DNA from: Chloroflexi bacterium HGW-Chloroflexi-4
GTDB lineage: Bacteria > Chloroflexota > Anaerolineae > Anaerolineales > Anaerolineaceae
DNA length: 64,000 nt
Assembly: GCA_002840715.1 (NCBI GenBank)
Contig: PHBW01000013.1
Span: 43,992 to 107,991, forward strand
Reading direction: 5' to 3'
In this document: piece after piece, positions 52,788 through 60,811 of the stretch
Position numbering within the stretch: the stretch's first letter is position 1
Layout: each line of letters starts with the position of its first letter
Made by a program: the position numbers and the translations under genes
The notes under the pieces: generated by a model
Database searches by the model: none
What the model was told of the DNA's origin: nothing
The model's input: only the letters and a program-made list of their open reading frames with translations

Positions 52788-54287
52788 TTAACGGTTTTTC
52801 CATTTATCGGAAAATTCCTTTGCAATCTCCAGGTAAATCTCCCCGTAAGTTTCACTTGGTGCAATGTGCGTGTTTTCACCAAACTCATTCCAAGAAGTAA
52901 TCATTATCCAATCAGGATTTGATTGAACAGCTGAATTAAATTGTTCTCTGAAAAAATCCCCGTTATCGCGTTCAACCATCAAAAATTGGTCCTTATTATC
53001 ATACGGGCAATTATTAAAACCGGGCGTTACAGTCGCCACAAAGTATTTCTTAGTCTCCTTTCCAAAAGAATAATATTTTATAGAATTAGAAAGAGTTGAA
53101 TAGAGGTTATTAAGATTTTCTGTTGTGAGGTTAATATATTGATGCAAACCTGTAGTTATTTGAAGGTCATTTAGATTGTAACTAGTGGGAATATAAGCAG
53201 CATCTATATCCATTTCATGTAAAAGATCAAATAGACTCTTCCAGAATTCAAAAGTCTCATTTTGATATCCATAAAGCATAATAACGGGAAGCCCATTGAT
53301 CCGCATATAAGCAGGATGATCCCCAAAGTTTCGAGCCGCATAGATGATACTTTTACCGATATCAGGATTTACCTTATTATCCAAAAGAGATTCCAAATAA
53401 ATCGCAATTTTGAAATCCATTTCATTTGCTACTATGAGTAAATTTTCGAGCTCATGGTTGCTGACAGGATCATTGAACCAGGAAACAAAAAAACCATCGA
53501 TCCCGGCCCGTTTCGCTAATAAAATCTCCTGTCTGTATGTTTCAATGGTCCTTGAGCCGTCCTGCTCAAATTCATACAAAAGTAGAGGATGGTCAGTACA
53601 TTCAAGACCTTGTTTCCACCCGATCCACGGATAATAGACGGCCCATAACATTTTTTCTGGTGCTGCGAGAACCACCTTTTCAGTAATTGGGATAATATTT
53701 TTTAAAGACTCTAACGATAAAACAAAAACTTCTGGGTTTTCATCGGGATTTATTGGATTACGGAAATAGTGATCAAACCAAGTGATTTGAGTTTCAACAC
53801 CTTTTTCAAGGTGTAATAAATAGAAACTACTTCCACCCTCATAGGCATGTCGAGACCTTATTCTTAAGCCGTTCTCTAATGCATCAGGATTAATGTGAAT
53901 AACAAAATTTATCTCAACAGGTTTGCCCGTTGGATTTGATTCTGCATGACGATCAATATTTATAAACGGGTATTCAAAAGAAACAATTAATTGCTCATCA
54001 TATTCTACGTTTGTCACATTCTGGATTATTTCGGGATTCAGAAATTCAATGCTACAAAATTTTGACACACATATAAACTTGATATTTAGTTTATAGAATT
54101 GGTTTGTTTTAACTAATTGGGTTGAAGTAGGCTGAAAGGTAGGTGTGTTTGAGATTTGTGGAATAATCGTGTTAGTAGGAGTGGGAGTAATCGATTCTAC
54201 TTCAGCCTGTTTTGATAAAGCATCACTAGAGGCACAGGAATTAAGAAAAAAGAAGGCTAGCACAATGAATTTGAATAATCGTTTCAT
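52788..54287 (-). CDS. lipoprotein with GH99/GH71-like glycosidase domain
   Basis: 499 aa. Lipobox 'FLNSC' (Cys 18), then a Thr/Pro-rich stretch (about 33-58) and a domain of about 140 residues. From about residue 210 the sequence has 'WAVYYPWIGW', 'EILLAKRAGIDGFFVSWFND', 'INGLPVIMLYGYQ' and 'WIMITSWNEFGENTHIAPS', the hallmarks of the GH99-like/WbsX group. It probably cuts an extracellular mannan-like or unknown glycan at the cell surface. Monocistronic. Confidence 0.85.
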   Translation of the reverse strand: MKRLFKFIVLAFFFLNSCASSDALSKQAEVESITPTPTNTIIPQISNTPTFQPTSTQLVKTNQFYKLNIKFICVSKFCSIEFLNPEIIQNVTNVEYDEQLIVSFEYPFINIDRHAESNPTGKPVEINFVIHINPDALENGLRIRSRHAYEGGSSFYLLHLEKGVETQITWFDHYFRNPINPDENPEVFVLSLESLKNIIPITEKVVLAAPEKMLWAVYYPWIGWKQGLECTDHPLLLYEFEQDGSRTIETYRQEILLAKRAGIDGFFVSWFNDPVSNHELENLLIVANEMDFKIAIYLESLLDNKVNPDIGKSIIYAARNFGDHPAYMRINGLPVIMLYGYQNETFEFWKSLFDLLHEMDIDAAYIPTSYNLNDLQITTGLHQYINLTTENLNNLYSTLSNSIKYYSFGKETKKYFVATVTPGFNNCPYDNKDQFLMVERDNGDFFREQFNSAVQSNPDWIMITSWNEFGENTHIAPSETYGEIYLEIAKEFSDKWKNR

Positions 54288-54436
54288 GGTGATTTCCTAA
54301 GGAATATGCCTTATTTTATATCAGAATCAATTTCAAAAATATTTTTTAGCTTATAAACTCAACATGCGATCTGACAAAACCAACCACTCGTAGGGAGGGT
54401 TCGTTTTCCGAACCCATCATTTACCCATTACCTTCC

Positions 54437-54465
54437 TTGACAAACAAGAACATTTGTGCTATTTT
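54437..54465 (+). promoter_or_regulatory. promoter-like element with overlapping inverted repeat
   Basis: TTGACA (54437-54442), 17-bp spacer, TATTTT (54460-54465). CATTTGT (54451-54457) and ACAAATG (54467-54473) form a 7-bp inverted repeat over the -10. No gene starts within 400 nt downstream, so it may drive a small RNA or a long rpsO leader. Confidence 0.45.
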
Positions 54466-54572
54466 TACAAATGATAATTCATGATAAGCGGCGAAAAACA
54501 TCCGATCCTTTGTTGTATTCTAATTTGCTGAATCTTAAATAATTGTGTGATTTTAGAAAACATTGGTGCATA

Positions 54573-54590
54573 AAAACAAATATTTGTTTT
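54573..54590. repeat. 18-bp perfect AT-rich palindrome
   Basis: AAAACAAAT followed directly by its complement ATTTGTTTT. The half-site ACAAATAT recurs near 54660. Possibly a protein-binding site; it could also be chance in AT-rich DNA. Confidence 0.45.
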
Positions 54591-54803
54591 GTCGAGATTT
54601 TCAAATTTTCATATTGTAAAACGATTCGTTTTGATTTGTTTTCGATTTTCAAAAAACAAAAAACAAATATCCTTAACACAAATTGGTGGTTTCAATTGTC
54701 AATCTTACGTTTCGCCAATTTTCAGATGGGATTAAAAAAGAAATCACATCATATTCGCAACTATCGGTGGGTTCAACGATCGATCCCACCCTGCGACTTT
54801 TTC

Positions 54804-54812
54804 TGGTATAAT
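54804..54812 (+). promoter_or_regulatory. extended -10 promoter of rpsO
   Basis: TGGTATAAT (TG-N-TATAAT) lies 76 nt before the rpsO ATG. The leader of about 70 nt contains short complementary segments (CCAATC, GGTTGACC, GATTTGG) that may form the S15-binding autoregulatory structure; this part is inference. Confidence 0.7.
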
Positions 54813-54888
54813 GTTTAGCTGTGACTCGACCAATCTGTGGGGTTGACCTGCGGATTTGGAGACATAAATTTAAACAGGAGAAATTGTC

Positions 54889-55161
54889 ATGCCCTTATCA
54901 AAGGAAGTAAAGTCCGAAAAGATTGCTGAATTTCACGTCCACGATACGGATACAGGTTCAGCCGCAGTGCAAATCGCACTGCTCACCACCCGCATCAAGC
55001 AGCTCACTGAGCACATGCGAAACAACAAAAAAGACAATTCATCACGTCGCGGTCTGCTCCAATTGGTCGGAAGGCGACGCCGGTTGCTGGCTTACTTACG
55101 CCGAACGGATTTCCCCCGTTTTGCAGCCATCACCGAAAAGCTTAGCATCCGCACAAAGTAG
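54889..55161 (+). CDS. rpsO: 30S ribosomal protein S15
   Basis: 90 aa, the normal length. '[23 protein letters not shown]' and '[21 protein letters not shown]' are diagnostic for S15, which binds 16S rRNA in the platform. AGGAG lies 7 nt before the ATG. It is followed by pnp, the classic rpsO-pnp order, with a terminator hairpin between them. Confidence 0.97.
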   Translation: MPLSKEVKSEKIAEFHVHDTDTGSAAVQIALLTTRIKQLTEHMRNNKKDNSSRRGLLQLVGRRRRLLAYLRRTDFPRFAAITEKLSIRTK

Positions 55162-55174
55162 GGCCTAACTTAGA

Positions 55175-55206
55175 CGAGTAGGTGGCAAACACCACCTACT
55201 CGTTTT
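55175..55206 (+). terminator. rpsO terminator
   Basis: An 11-bp perfect stem CGAGTAGGTGG/CCACCTACTCG (55175-55185 with 55192-55202), then four T. The short T-run suggests partial read-through into pnp. Confidence 0.85.
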
Positions 55207-55234
55207 GATTTACGCCTGCTCTGCGGAACCGTAG

Positions 55235-55306
55235 CCGCCGGTTGGGTATTGAAAAATGGTGAGGACGCCATCCGTCCCCGACAATTTTCAGTTCCTAACT
55301 GGGCGG
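55235..55306 (+). promoter_or_regulatory. long hairpin in the pnp leader
   Basis: Three nested stem segments can pair: CCGCCGGTT (55235-55243) with AACTGGGCGG (55297-55306, imperfect), TGAAAAAT with ATTTTCA (55250-55257, 55284-55290), and GGACG with CGTCC (55263-55267, 55273-55277). A double-stranded leader before pnp matches the RNase III/PNPase autoregulation known from E. coli; that it works so here is inference. Confidence 0.55.
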
Positions 55307-55325
55307 AAAATGAAAGGAACTTAGT

Positions 55326-57575
55326 ATGAAACCAGAAAGCAAGAAATATATCACCTCTGTTGGTGGACGTCCCCTGACGTTCGAAACCGGCAAATTGGCA
55401 GCCCAGGCTGGCGGTGCTGTAACCGTTCAGTTTGGTGACACGGTTGTCTTTGCAGCCGCCACTATGGGCAACGAACCCCGCATGGGACAAGACTTCTTCC
55501 CCCTCACTGTTGAGTACGAAGAAAGAATGTACGCTGGCGGCAAAATCCCGGGATCATTCTTCCGACGCGAAGGCCGCCCCGGCACCGACGCCATACTTGT
55601 CTCTCGTTTGACCGACCGCCCTCTGCGCCCCCTGTTCAATCAGGCAATCCGCAATGAGGTGCAAGTTATCATGTTCTCACTCTCAGCTGACACAGACAAC
55701 CCACTTGATGTTTTAGCCATCAATGCCGCTTCCGCTGCCTTGATCATCTCCGACATCCCCTGGGGCGGACCTGTCGGCGCCGTCCGCGTTGGACGCGTCA
55801 ACGGAGAGTTCATCCTCAACCCCACCTACGCCCAGATGGACGAAGGCGATATCGACCTGCGCATCGCCGGCACCTCTGACGCCATCTTAATGGTGGAATG
55901 CGGCGCCCTCGAAGTCGATGAAGAAACCATGGTTGCCGCCCTGCTCTTCGGTCATGAAGCCATCAAGACCATTTGCGAAACACAGCTTCAAATGGCCAAA
56001 GAAATTGGCAAAGCCAAACGCGAAGTACAACTCTTCACCCTCGACGAAACCATTGCCGAGAAGGTTTACAATCGCGCTTCAAGCGATATTGACGAACTTC
56101 TCGAAGCACCTCACACCAAACATGAACTTCAAGACCAATTGGATGCCCTGCGCGATTCCGTCGTGGTGGAATATGTTGACCCAGAAGATTCAGATCAGAT
56201 CAGCGCATACAAAGAAGCCTTTGAAGAAACTCTCAAACGAGTAGTGCGCTCACGCATCCTTGACCAACACAAACGTCCTGACGGACGCAATATCACCGAA
56301 ATCCGCCCGATCTGGTGTGAAGTGGGCGTCAGCCCGCGTGCTCATGGTTCAGGTCTTTTCACCCGCGGCGAGACCCAGGTCTTGACACTGGCCACCCTTG
56401 GCACCCCCAAAGAAGCCCAGGAGATCGATACCTTATCTCCCAATGACACCAAACGCTACATGCACCATTACAATTTCCCGCCCTATTCCACCGGTGAAGT
56501 GAAACGAACGGGCGGGCAATCACGCCGCGAGATCGGCCACGGCGCCCTCGCCGAACGCGCCCTCGTGCCCGTGATCCCTTCTGAAGCTGAATTCCCCTAC
56601 ACTCTGCGCCTGGTTTCTGAAGTGCTCGCCTCAAACGGCTCTTCATCCATGGCTTCAGTCTGCGGTTCAACTCTCGCCTTGATGGATACTGGTGTACCCA
56701 TCAAAGCCCCCGTCGCCGGTGTGGCCATGGGTCTCATCAAAGAAGATGACAAATTCGTCGTCCTTACTGACATTCAAGGCGCTGAAGACCACCTCGGCGA
56801 CATGGATTTCAAAGTAGCCGGCACCACCGCAGGCATCACTGCTTTGCAAATGGACATCAAAATCAAGGGCATCACTTCTGAAATCATGAGCCAGGCCTTG
56901 GCCCAGGCAAAGGTCGCCCGTCTCTTCATTCTTGATCAGATGCTGGATGTGCTTCCTGCTCCCCGACCTGAACTGCGTTCATTCGTGCCCCGCATCACCA
57001 CCATGAAGGTTCCCGTCGACAAGATCGGCGCCATTATCGGACCCGGCGGCAAGATGATCCGCGCATTGCAGGAAGAAACCGGCACCAAGATCGATATCTC
57101 TGACGACGGTACTGTCTTTATTGCAGCCACCGACAGCAAGAGTGAGAACGAAGTCCGCGAACGTATCGCAGCCCTCACCGAAAGCGCCCAGATTGGACGC
57201 ATCTATACCGGCAAGGTTGTTCGCGTGGCAGATTTTGGCGCCTTCGTCCAGATTCTGCCCGGTATTGACGGCATGGTTCACATCAGCCAACTTGACACCG
57301 AACGTGTTGAGAAGGTTGAAGACGTGGTCAAGATGGGTGATGAACTCACCGTCATGGTCACCGCCGTGGATGAGAATGGCAAGATCCGCCTCTCACGCCA
57401 GGCCGTGCTCGAAGGCTGGACCCCCGAAGAAGCCCTCGAACATGACAAGGGCGGCAGAAACGGCGGCAGCGGACGCCCCCGCCCGGGTGGAGATCGCGGC
57501 GGACGCCCAGGCGGCGATCGTGGTGGTCGTCCTTCAGGCGGCGGCAACCGTGGCAGCAGCGGCCCAAGAAGATAA
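55326..57575 (+). CDS. pnp: polyribonucleotide nucleotidyltransferase (PNPase)
   Basis: 749 aa. Two RNase PH domains with the linking helical domain (1-about 545), a KH domain ('[20 protein letters not shown]'), an S1 domain ('[18 protein letters not shown]') and an unusual Gly/Arg-rich tail of about 40 residues with GGDRGGRP repeats. The enzyme degrades RNA 3' to 5' by phosphorolysis. The RGG-like tail probably adds RNA binding. AAAGGA precedes the ATG. With RNase Y at 12845 it covers general mRNA decay. Confidence 0.97.
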   Translation: MKPESKKYITSVGGRPLTFETGKLAAQAGGAVTVQFGDTVVFAAATMGNEPRMGQDFFPLTVEYEERMYAGGKIPGSFFRREGRPGTDAILVSRLTDRPLRPLFNQAIRNEVQVIMFSLSADTDNPLDVLAINAASAALIISDIPWGGPVGAVRVGRVNGEFILNPTYAQMDEGDIDLRIAGTSDAILMVECGALEVDEETMVAALLFGHEAIKTICETQLQMAKEIGKAKREVQLFTLDETIAEKVYNRASSDIDELLEAPHTKHELQDQLDALRDSVVVEYVDPEDSDQISAYKEAFEETLKRVVRSRILDQHKRPDGRNITEIRPIWCEVGVSPRAHGSGLFTRGETQVLTLATLGTPKEAQEIDTLSPNDTKRYMHHYNFPPYSTGEVKRTGGQSRREIGHGALAERALVPVIPSEAEFPYTLRLVSEVLASNGSSSMASVCGSTLALMDTGVPIKAPVAGVAMGLIKEDDKFVVLTDIQGAEDHLGDMDFKVAGTTAGITALQMDIKIKGITSEIMSQALAQAKVARLFILDQMLDVLPAPRPELRSFVPRITTMKVPVDKIGAIIGPGGKMIRALQEETGTKIDISDDGTVFIAATDSKSENEVRERIAALTESAQIGRIYTGKVVRVADFGAFVQILPGIDGMVHISQLDTERVEKVEDVVKMGDELTVMVTAVDENGKIRLSRQAVLEGWTPEEALEHDKGGRNGGSGRPRPGGDRGGRPGGDRGGRPSGGGNRGSSGPRR

Positions 57576-57584
57576 ATAAACACG

Positions 57585-57614
57585 AAACCGGGAGTCTGAG
57601 ACTCCCGGTTTTTT
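57585..57614 (+). terminator. pnp terminator
   Basis: A 12-bp perfect stem AAACCGGGAGTC/GACTCCCGGTTT (57585-57596 with 57600-57611), loop TGA, T6. Confidence 0.95.
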
Positions 57615-57636
57615 CTTCTTGTATCATGTTGAAACG

Positions 57637-59052
57637 CTATCTGATCTTGCGTCGTGAGAGCCAGAATATCAATCCAATGGGTGCAAAAAGAAAACTTCCA
57701 CAAATCGAAATTCCCTTTTTGGTTTGTTGTTCAGATGTTGGAATACTTGTAGGTTTTTTTTCTTTCGGAATTGATGTCGCGACGGATAATTCAATTGTTG
57801 GTTGTTTTGTTGGCGCAGGTGTTTCAGTAAAAATAATTATTTCCTGAGTAGAAAACCTGGGTGTTGCGGTTAACCAAGGAAATTGATAGGATTCCCCGTT
57901 TTTGACCAATCCTCCTTCAAGTTCGTAAACCAAACTTTCGGCAATTTCCTTAACAATCGGATCATTAGGAGCAAGTTCAAGAGCAGATTGAATCTGAATT
58001 AACGAATCGTATGCCTCTGAACGGGTATCTATCTCCTCAAAATCACCAGCCCAAAATGCATAATAGCCCAATAGATCCGCAAAACCTGCGTGCCAGAGTG
58101 GGTCAATAGGTTTTAGACTCACAGCTTTTTGATAGGCCTCAGTACTTAACCTTATCAGGTCTTGAGCTCCCTGATCTTCAGATAATCTCCACGTACGAAA
58201 TCCCTTTCCACGAGAAGAAAATGCAATTCGTTTATAAAGCATCCCTAACCTTCCCCAGCCTTCACCATCATTGGGATTTTTTGAGATATTGGATTTTTCA
58301 TTCAGCACTGCATTCCAAATCGAAGGAGCAACTAATGTAATCTTAAAATTGTCCTCGGGTTGAGGTTCAAAATCAGTATATACCCAGGTTAATTGGTTGG
58401 GTCCTGATTGATGTGAAATTGAATCGTACCTACCAGAATAATCTGGTAAAACGTTGAGGTTGCTAATCTCATAAGGGAAACTAACTATTAATGTTGCACT
58501 TCCAATGGTATCTTTCCAACCGGTGCCAGTGGCAAAAATATAATCAAATTGAACAAAAGGCATTTCTCCACCAGCTTCTAGGGTATAAGCCACCTGGAGT
58601 GAGACATCTTGATTCGGAAGAAAAACTACGTCAAATCCAGCCCAAGGCATATCATCAACATTTTCAAAATATTGATTCTGGCCTGTTCCATCTATCACTC
58701 TGGTTGATACGATTTGATTATTGACCTTGACAACGATATCTTCGATTCCTTTCCAACCTGGCCAACCAATATCTCGACCTAACGGAAAACGAACTTCCAT
58801 TGATTCAGGCTCATTACCTAAATTACGCATAGTAAAGTCGGCTGTAACTCTGGCTTGTCCCATACTATCTTCAGGAGTGTTTGACAAAACTTTTATGATG
58901 ACGGTTTCCTCAACCATCCGTACCTGGGTGACCTCAGATCCAGGAGCCACGTTTAACCCAGGGGCCTGTTCAGGTGGTGCTGCGTCGGCATTAACATTAA
59001 CCGGGAATGCAAAAACAATCATGATCATGATGGTTAAGATCAACTCACGCAT
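57637..59052 (-). CDS. cell-surface TPR protein with C-terminal membrane anchor
   Basis: 471 aa from the ATG at 59052, which has GGGAGG 5 nt upstream. A signal peptide (about 1-20) is followed by a beta-rich domain (about 60-260, 'FTMRNLGNEPESMEVRFPLG'), two or three TPR-like helical pairs (about 280-400), a Thr/Pro-rich stalk, and a final helix followed by 'RRKIR', anchoring the protein with its bulk outside. No enzymatic signature. Monocistronic; it converges on pnp. Confidence 0.7.
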   Translation of the reverse strand: MRELILTIMIMIVFAFPVNVNADAAPPEQAPGLNVAPGSEVTQVRMVEETVIIKVLSNTPEDSMGQARVTADFTMRNLGNEPESMEVRFPLGRDIGWPGWKGIEDIVVKVNNQIVSTRVIDGTGQNQYFENVDDMPWAGFDVVFLPNQDVSLQVAYTLEAGGEMPFVQFDYIFATGTGWKDTIGSATLIVSFPYEISNLNVLPDYSGRYDSISHQSGPNQLTWVYTDFEPQPEDNFKITLVAPSIWNAVLNEKSNISKNPNDGEGWGRLGMLYKRIAFSSRGKGFRTWRLSEDQGAQDLIRLSTEAYQKAVSLKPIDPLWHAGFADLLGYYAFWAGDFEEIDTRSEAYDSLIQIQSALELAPNDPIVKEIAESLVYELEGGLVKNGESYQFPWLTATPRFSTQEIIIFTETPAPTKQPTIELSVATSIPKEKKPTSIPTSEQQTKKGISICGSFLFAPIGLIFWLSRRKIR

Positions 59053-59193
59053 AAGTACCTCCCTGATCAATTCGATCAATGTGATTATTATGGCATAAAG
59101 AAAGTCTTATGTATAATGGATATTTTCGGTTCTGTAATAAAGACCAATATTGGTGTTTTACTAATTTAGGGCTTTCATAAAATTCGGTTTATA

Positions 59194-60150
59194 TCAGCTC
59201 TTATAGACCTTATTGATTTGCTCCGCAAAATCCTGCATGGTCACCCTGAGTGCGTCAGGTTCGATCACCTCTACTGCATTACCCCATCCCAACAAGTGTG
59301 ACCGGGCAGAGGTCAGGTTTTCATATGCCAATGTACAACGCCTCCAACCTAGAGAGTCAATTTGAGGTTTTAACTCAATAATTTGATAATGAATGCCCCA
59401 AGACGGCTCAGTAATATAAGGGGTCAATTCTGGAGAAATGCGAATCACAACTGAAAACGAAAAGTTGCTTTCCTCTTCAACAATACACATTTTTTTCCAG
59501 GTGGATTCAAGGTCAAAGTCATCCTGTCGTTGAAAAGTTTGACCAGTCAATTTAATGCTTCGAAATTCAGAAATTCTTCGCATACGGCAGCGCCCGGCAT
59601 TCATATACACAAGGTACCATTCACCCGCCTTGGCTACCACACCGTAGGGATCAATCTCCTGCTCGAATTCCATGCGGTTCCACAGTGGGAAAATCACGTT
59701 CAGCTTTTGACGGCTACACACAGCATTGTAAATCAGCTCCAAATTACTGCCATCTTTACTTTTTGAGTGCCCCCACCAACTCCAATCAATAAACAGATTT
59801 GGTGAACTTGTGGTTTGATTCGGCAAGGAGGCAAACATTTTTAGCAGCGCACGCTGCATGGTTTTGCCGGTTTCGAGTGAAGTTAATGGGTCAGGAATCT
59901 TCATCATCTGAAGAGCCTCCACTTCTTCCATGGTCAACGTTTTCACTCCGCCTTGGTAATCGTCAAAAATACATATACCACCCCCTGGTCCATGCTCGGC
60001 GTAAATCGGAAAACCATTGGCGCTCAAAACCACCAGATCACGATAGATGGTGCGGATGGATACACCTAATTGTTCAGCCAGATTTTCCGCGCTGATTTTT
60101 TTACGCTGCTGAAGCAATAAAACTATGGATATCAACCTGTCTGCTCTCAT
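59194..60150 (-). CDS. YafY-family HTH-WYL transcriptional regulator
   Basis: 318 aa. An N-terminal winged HTH ('ISAENLAEQLGVSIRTIYRDL', about 19-39) is followed by a WYL domain (about 140-220), with 'VAKAGEWYLVYMNAGRCRMRRI' as the ligand-binding part. A WCX-like C-terminal part follows. WYL regulators sense small molecules or nucleic acids. It is divergent from the GyrI-like gene and probably controls both. TAAAAT lies 6 nt before the ATG and no ribosome site is seen, so its mRNA may be leaderless. Confidence 0.9.
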   Translation of the reverse strand: MRADRLISIVLLLQQRKKISAENLAEQLGVSIRTIYRDLVVLSANGFPIYAEHGPGGGICIFDDYQGGVKTLTMEEVEALQMMKIPDPLTSLETGKTMQRALLKMFASLPNQTTSSPNLFIDWSWWGHSKSKDGSNLELIYNAVCSRQKLNVIFPLWNRMEFEQEIDPYGVVAKAGEWYLVYMNAGRCRMRRISEFRSIKLTGQTFQRQDDFDLESTWKKMCIVEEESNFSFSVVIRISPELTPYITEPSWGIHYQIIELKPQIDSLGWRRCTLAYENLTSARSHLLGWGNAVEVIEPDALRVTMQDFAEQINKVYKS

Positions 60151-60156
60151 GTTTCT

Positions 60157-60162
60157 ATTTTA
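60157..60162 (-). promoter_or_regulatory. -10 box, probably leaderless promoter of the WYL regulator
   Basis: TAAAAT on the minus strand, 6 nt before the ATG at 60150. The nearest TTGACA (60174-60179) is only 11 bp away, too close to serve as its -35. Confidence 0.45.
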
Positions 60163-60173
60163 CTTTAAATAAC

Positions 60174-60205
60174 TGTCAATAGGTGTCATCTATTATTGAG
60201 ATAAT
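60174..60205. promoter_or_regulatory. operator candidate and extended -10 between WYL regulator and GyrI-like gene
   Basis: TGTCA repeats directly at 60174 and 60184 (10-bp spacing), and CAATAG/CTATT around 60177-60195 forms an interrupted inverted repeat. TGAGATAAT (60197-60205) is an extended -10 for the rightward gene. A regulator bound here would touch both promoters. Confidence 0.5.
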
Positions 60206-60243
60206 AGACTAAACCGCGCGGAATATTGAAAATGGAGAACAAA

Positions 60244-60735
60244 ATGGCAACAATCGAAGTGAGTATAAAAGAGCTGGGTCCGATGAGGATGGTAAGTTTT
60301 CATGGATTCGGTGCTGAACCCGAAGGCATTGCCTTTGCAGCGATGTTTGAGTGGGCCGAGAAAAACTATTATTTTCAAATGAATAGCACAAGATGTTTTG
60401 GATTCAACAATCCCGACCCAACCCCGGGAAGCAGCAATTACGGCTATGAAGTTTGGCTGTCCATTCCAGAAGGTATGACTGTTGAAGATAAACCGATCAA
60501 GTCATTCAAAGGAGGGTTTTACGCTGTAGCCAATTGCAGCGGTCCCATCGAAGCTGGAGGGACATTCATCCCGGCAGCCTGGAAGGCGCTGGTTGAATGG
60601 ATGGAAAACAGTCCTTACCAGATGGGAAAACACCAATGGCTGGAAGAACATAAATCCGTGGAGGGTTTATCTTTGCCGCAAATGAATGCTCAAGGTAAAC
60701 TCAACCTTGATCTTTACTTGCCCATAATAAAATAA
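60244..60735 (+). CDS. GyrI-like small-molecule-binding protein
   Basis: 163 aa from the ATG at 60244, with GGAG 6 nt upstream; in-frame starts at 60226 and 60232 overlap that site. The body resembles the AraC effector-binding/GyrI-like (SOUL-related) domain: 'PMRMVSFHGFG', 'YGYEVWLSIPEG', 'IKSFKGGFYAVANCSGP' and 'EEHKSVEG'. No DNA-binding part is present. Such single-domain proteins bind hydrophobic or cationic drugs, or hydrolyse small electrophiles. Divergent from the WYL regulator. Confidence 0.85.
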   Translation: MATIEVSIKELGPMRMVSFHGFGAEPEGIAFAAMFEWAEKNYYFQMNSTRCFGFNNPDPTPGSSNYGYEVWLSIPEGMTVEDKPIKSFKGGFYAVANCSGPIEAGGTFIPAAWKALVEWMENSPYQMGKHQWLEEHKSVEGLSLPQMNAQGKLNLDLYLPIIK

Positions 60736-60754
60736 AATCGATTCACATAAAACA

Positions 60755-60786
60755 ATGATCCGGTTTCTTGTTTGAAATCGGATCAT
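60755..60786. terminator. hairpin between convergent GyrI-like gene and murE
   Basis: ATGATCCGGTTTC (60755-60767) pairs with GAAATCGGATCAT (60774-60786), 13 bp with one wobble. No long T-run follows, so termination is probable but not certain. Confidence 0.55.
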
Positions 60787-60811
60787 CGAAAATAATCTTG
60801 AACTAGATTTA

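Larger units (their letters stand above)
54288..54888. other. AT-rich intergenic region upstream of rpsO
   Basis: 600 bp without a credible gene. It holds a plus-strand promoter-like pair (54437-54465), a 7-bp hairpin GGGTTCG/CGAACCC near 54395-54415, an 18-bp palindrome (54573-54590), several TTTGTTTT/AAAACAAA and GATTTTC copies, and finally the rpsO promoter. GC is clearly lower than in the flanking genes. Short open frames exist on both strands but show no protein-like composition or ribosome sites. Confidence 0.6.

Noticed and set aside
54479-54818. Overlapping open frames on both strands in the AT-rich spacer
   Set aside because: Lys/Phe/Asn-rich chance frames, no ribosome site and no recognisable domain.
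57121-57579. Alternative frame of 152 codons inside pnp
   Set aside because: Ala-rich shadow of the KH/S1 and RGG coding region.
60174-60179. TTGACA on the minus strand as -35 of the WYL regulator
   Set aside because: Only 11 bp separates it from the TAAAAT box, and 17-bp spacing gives no -10.
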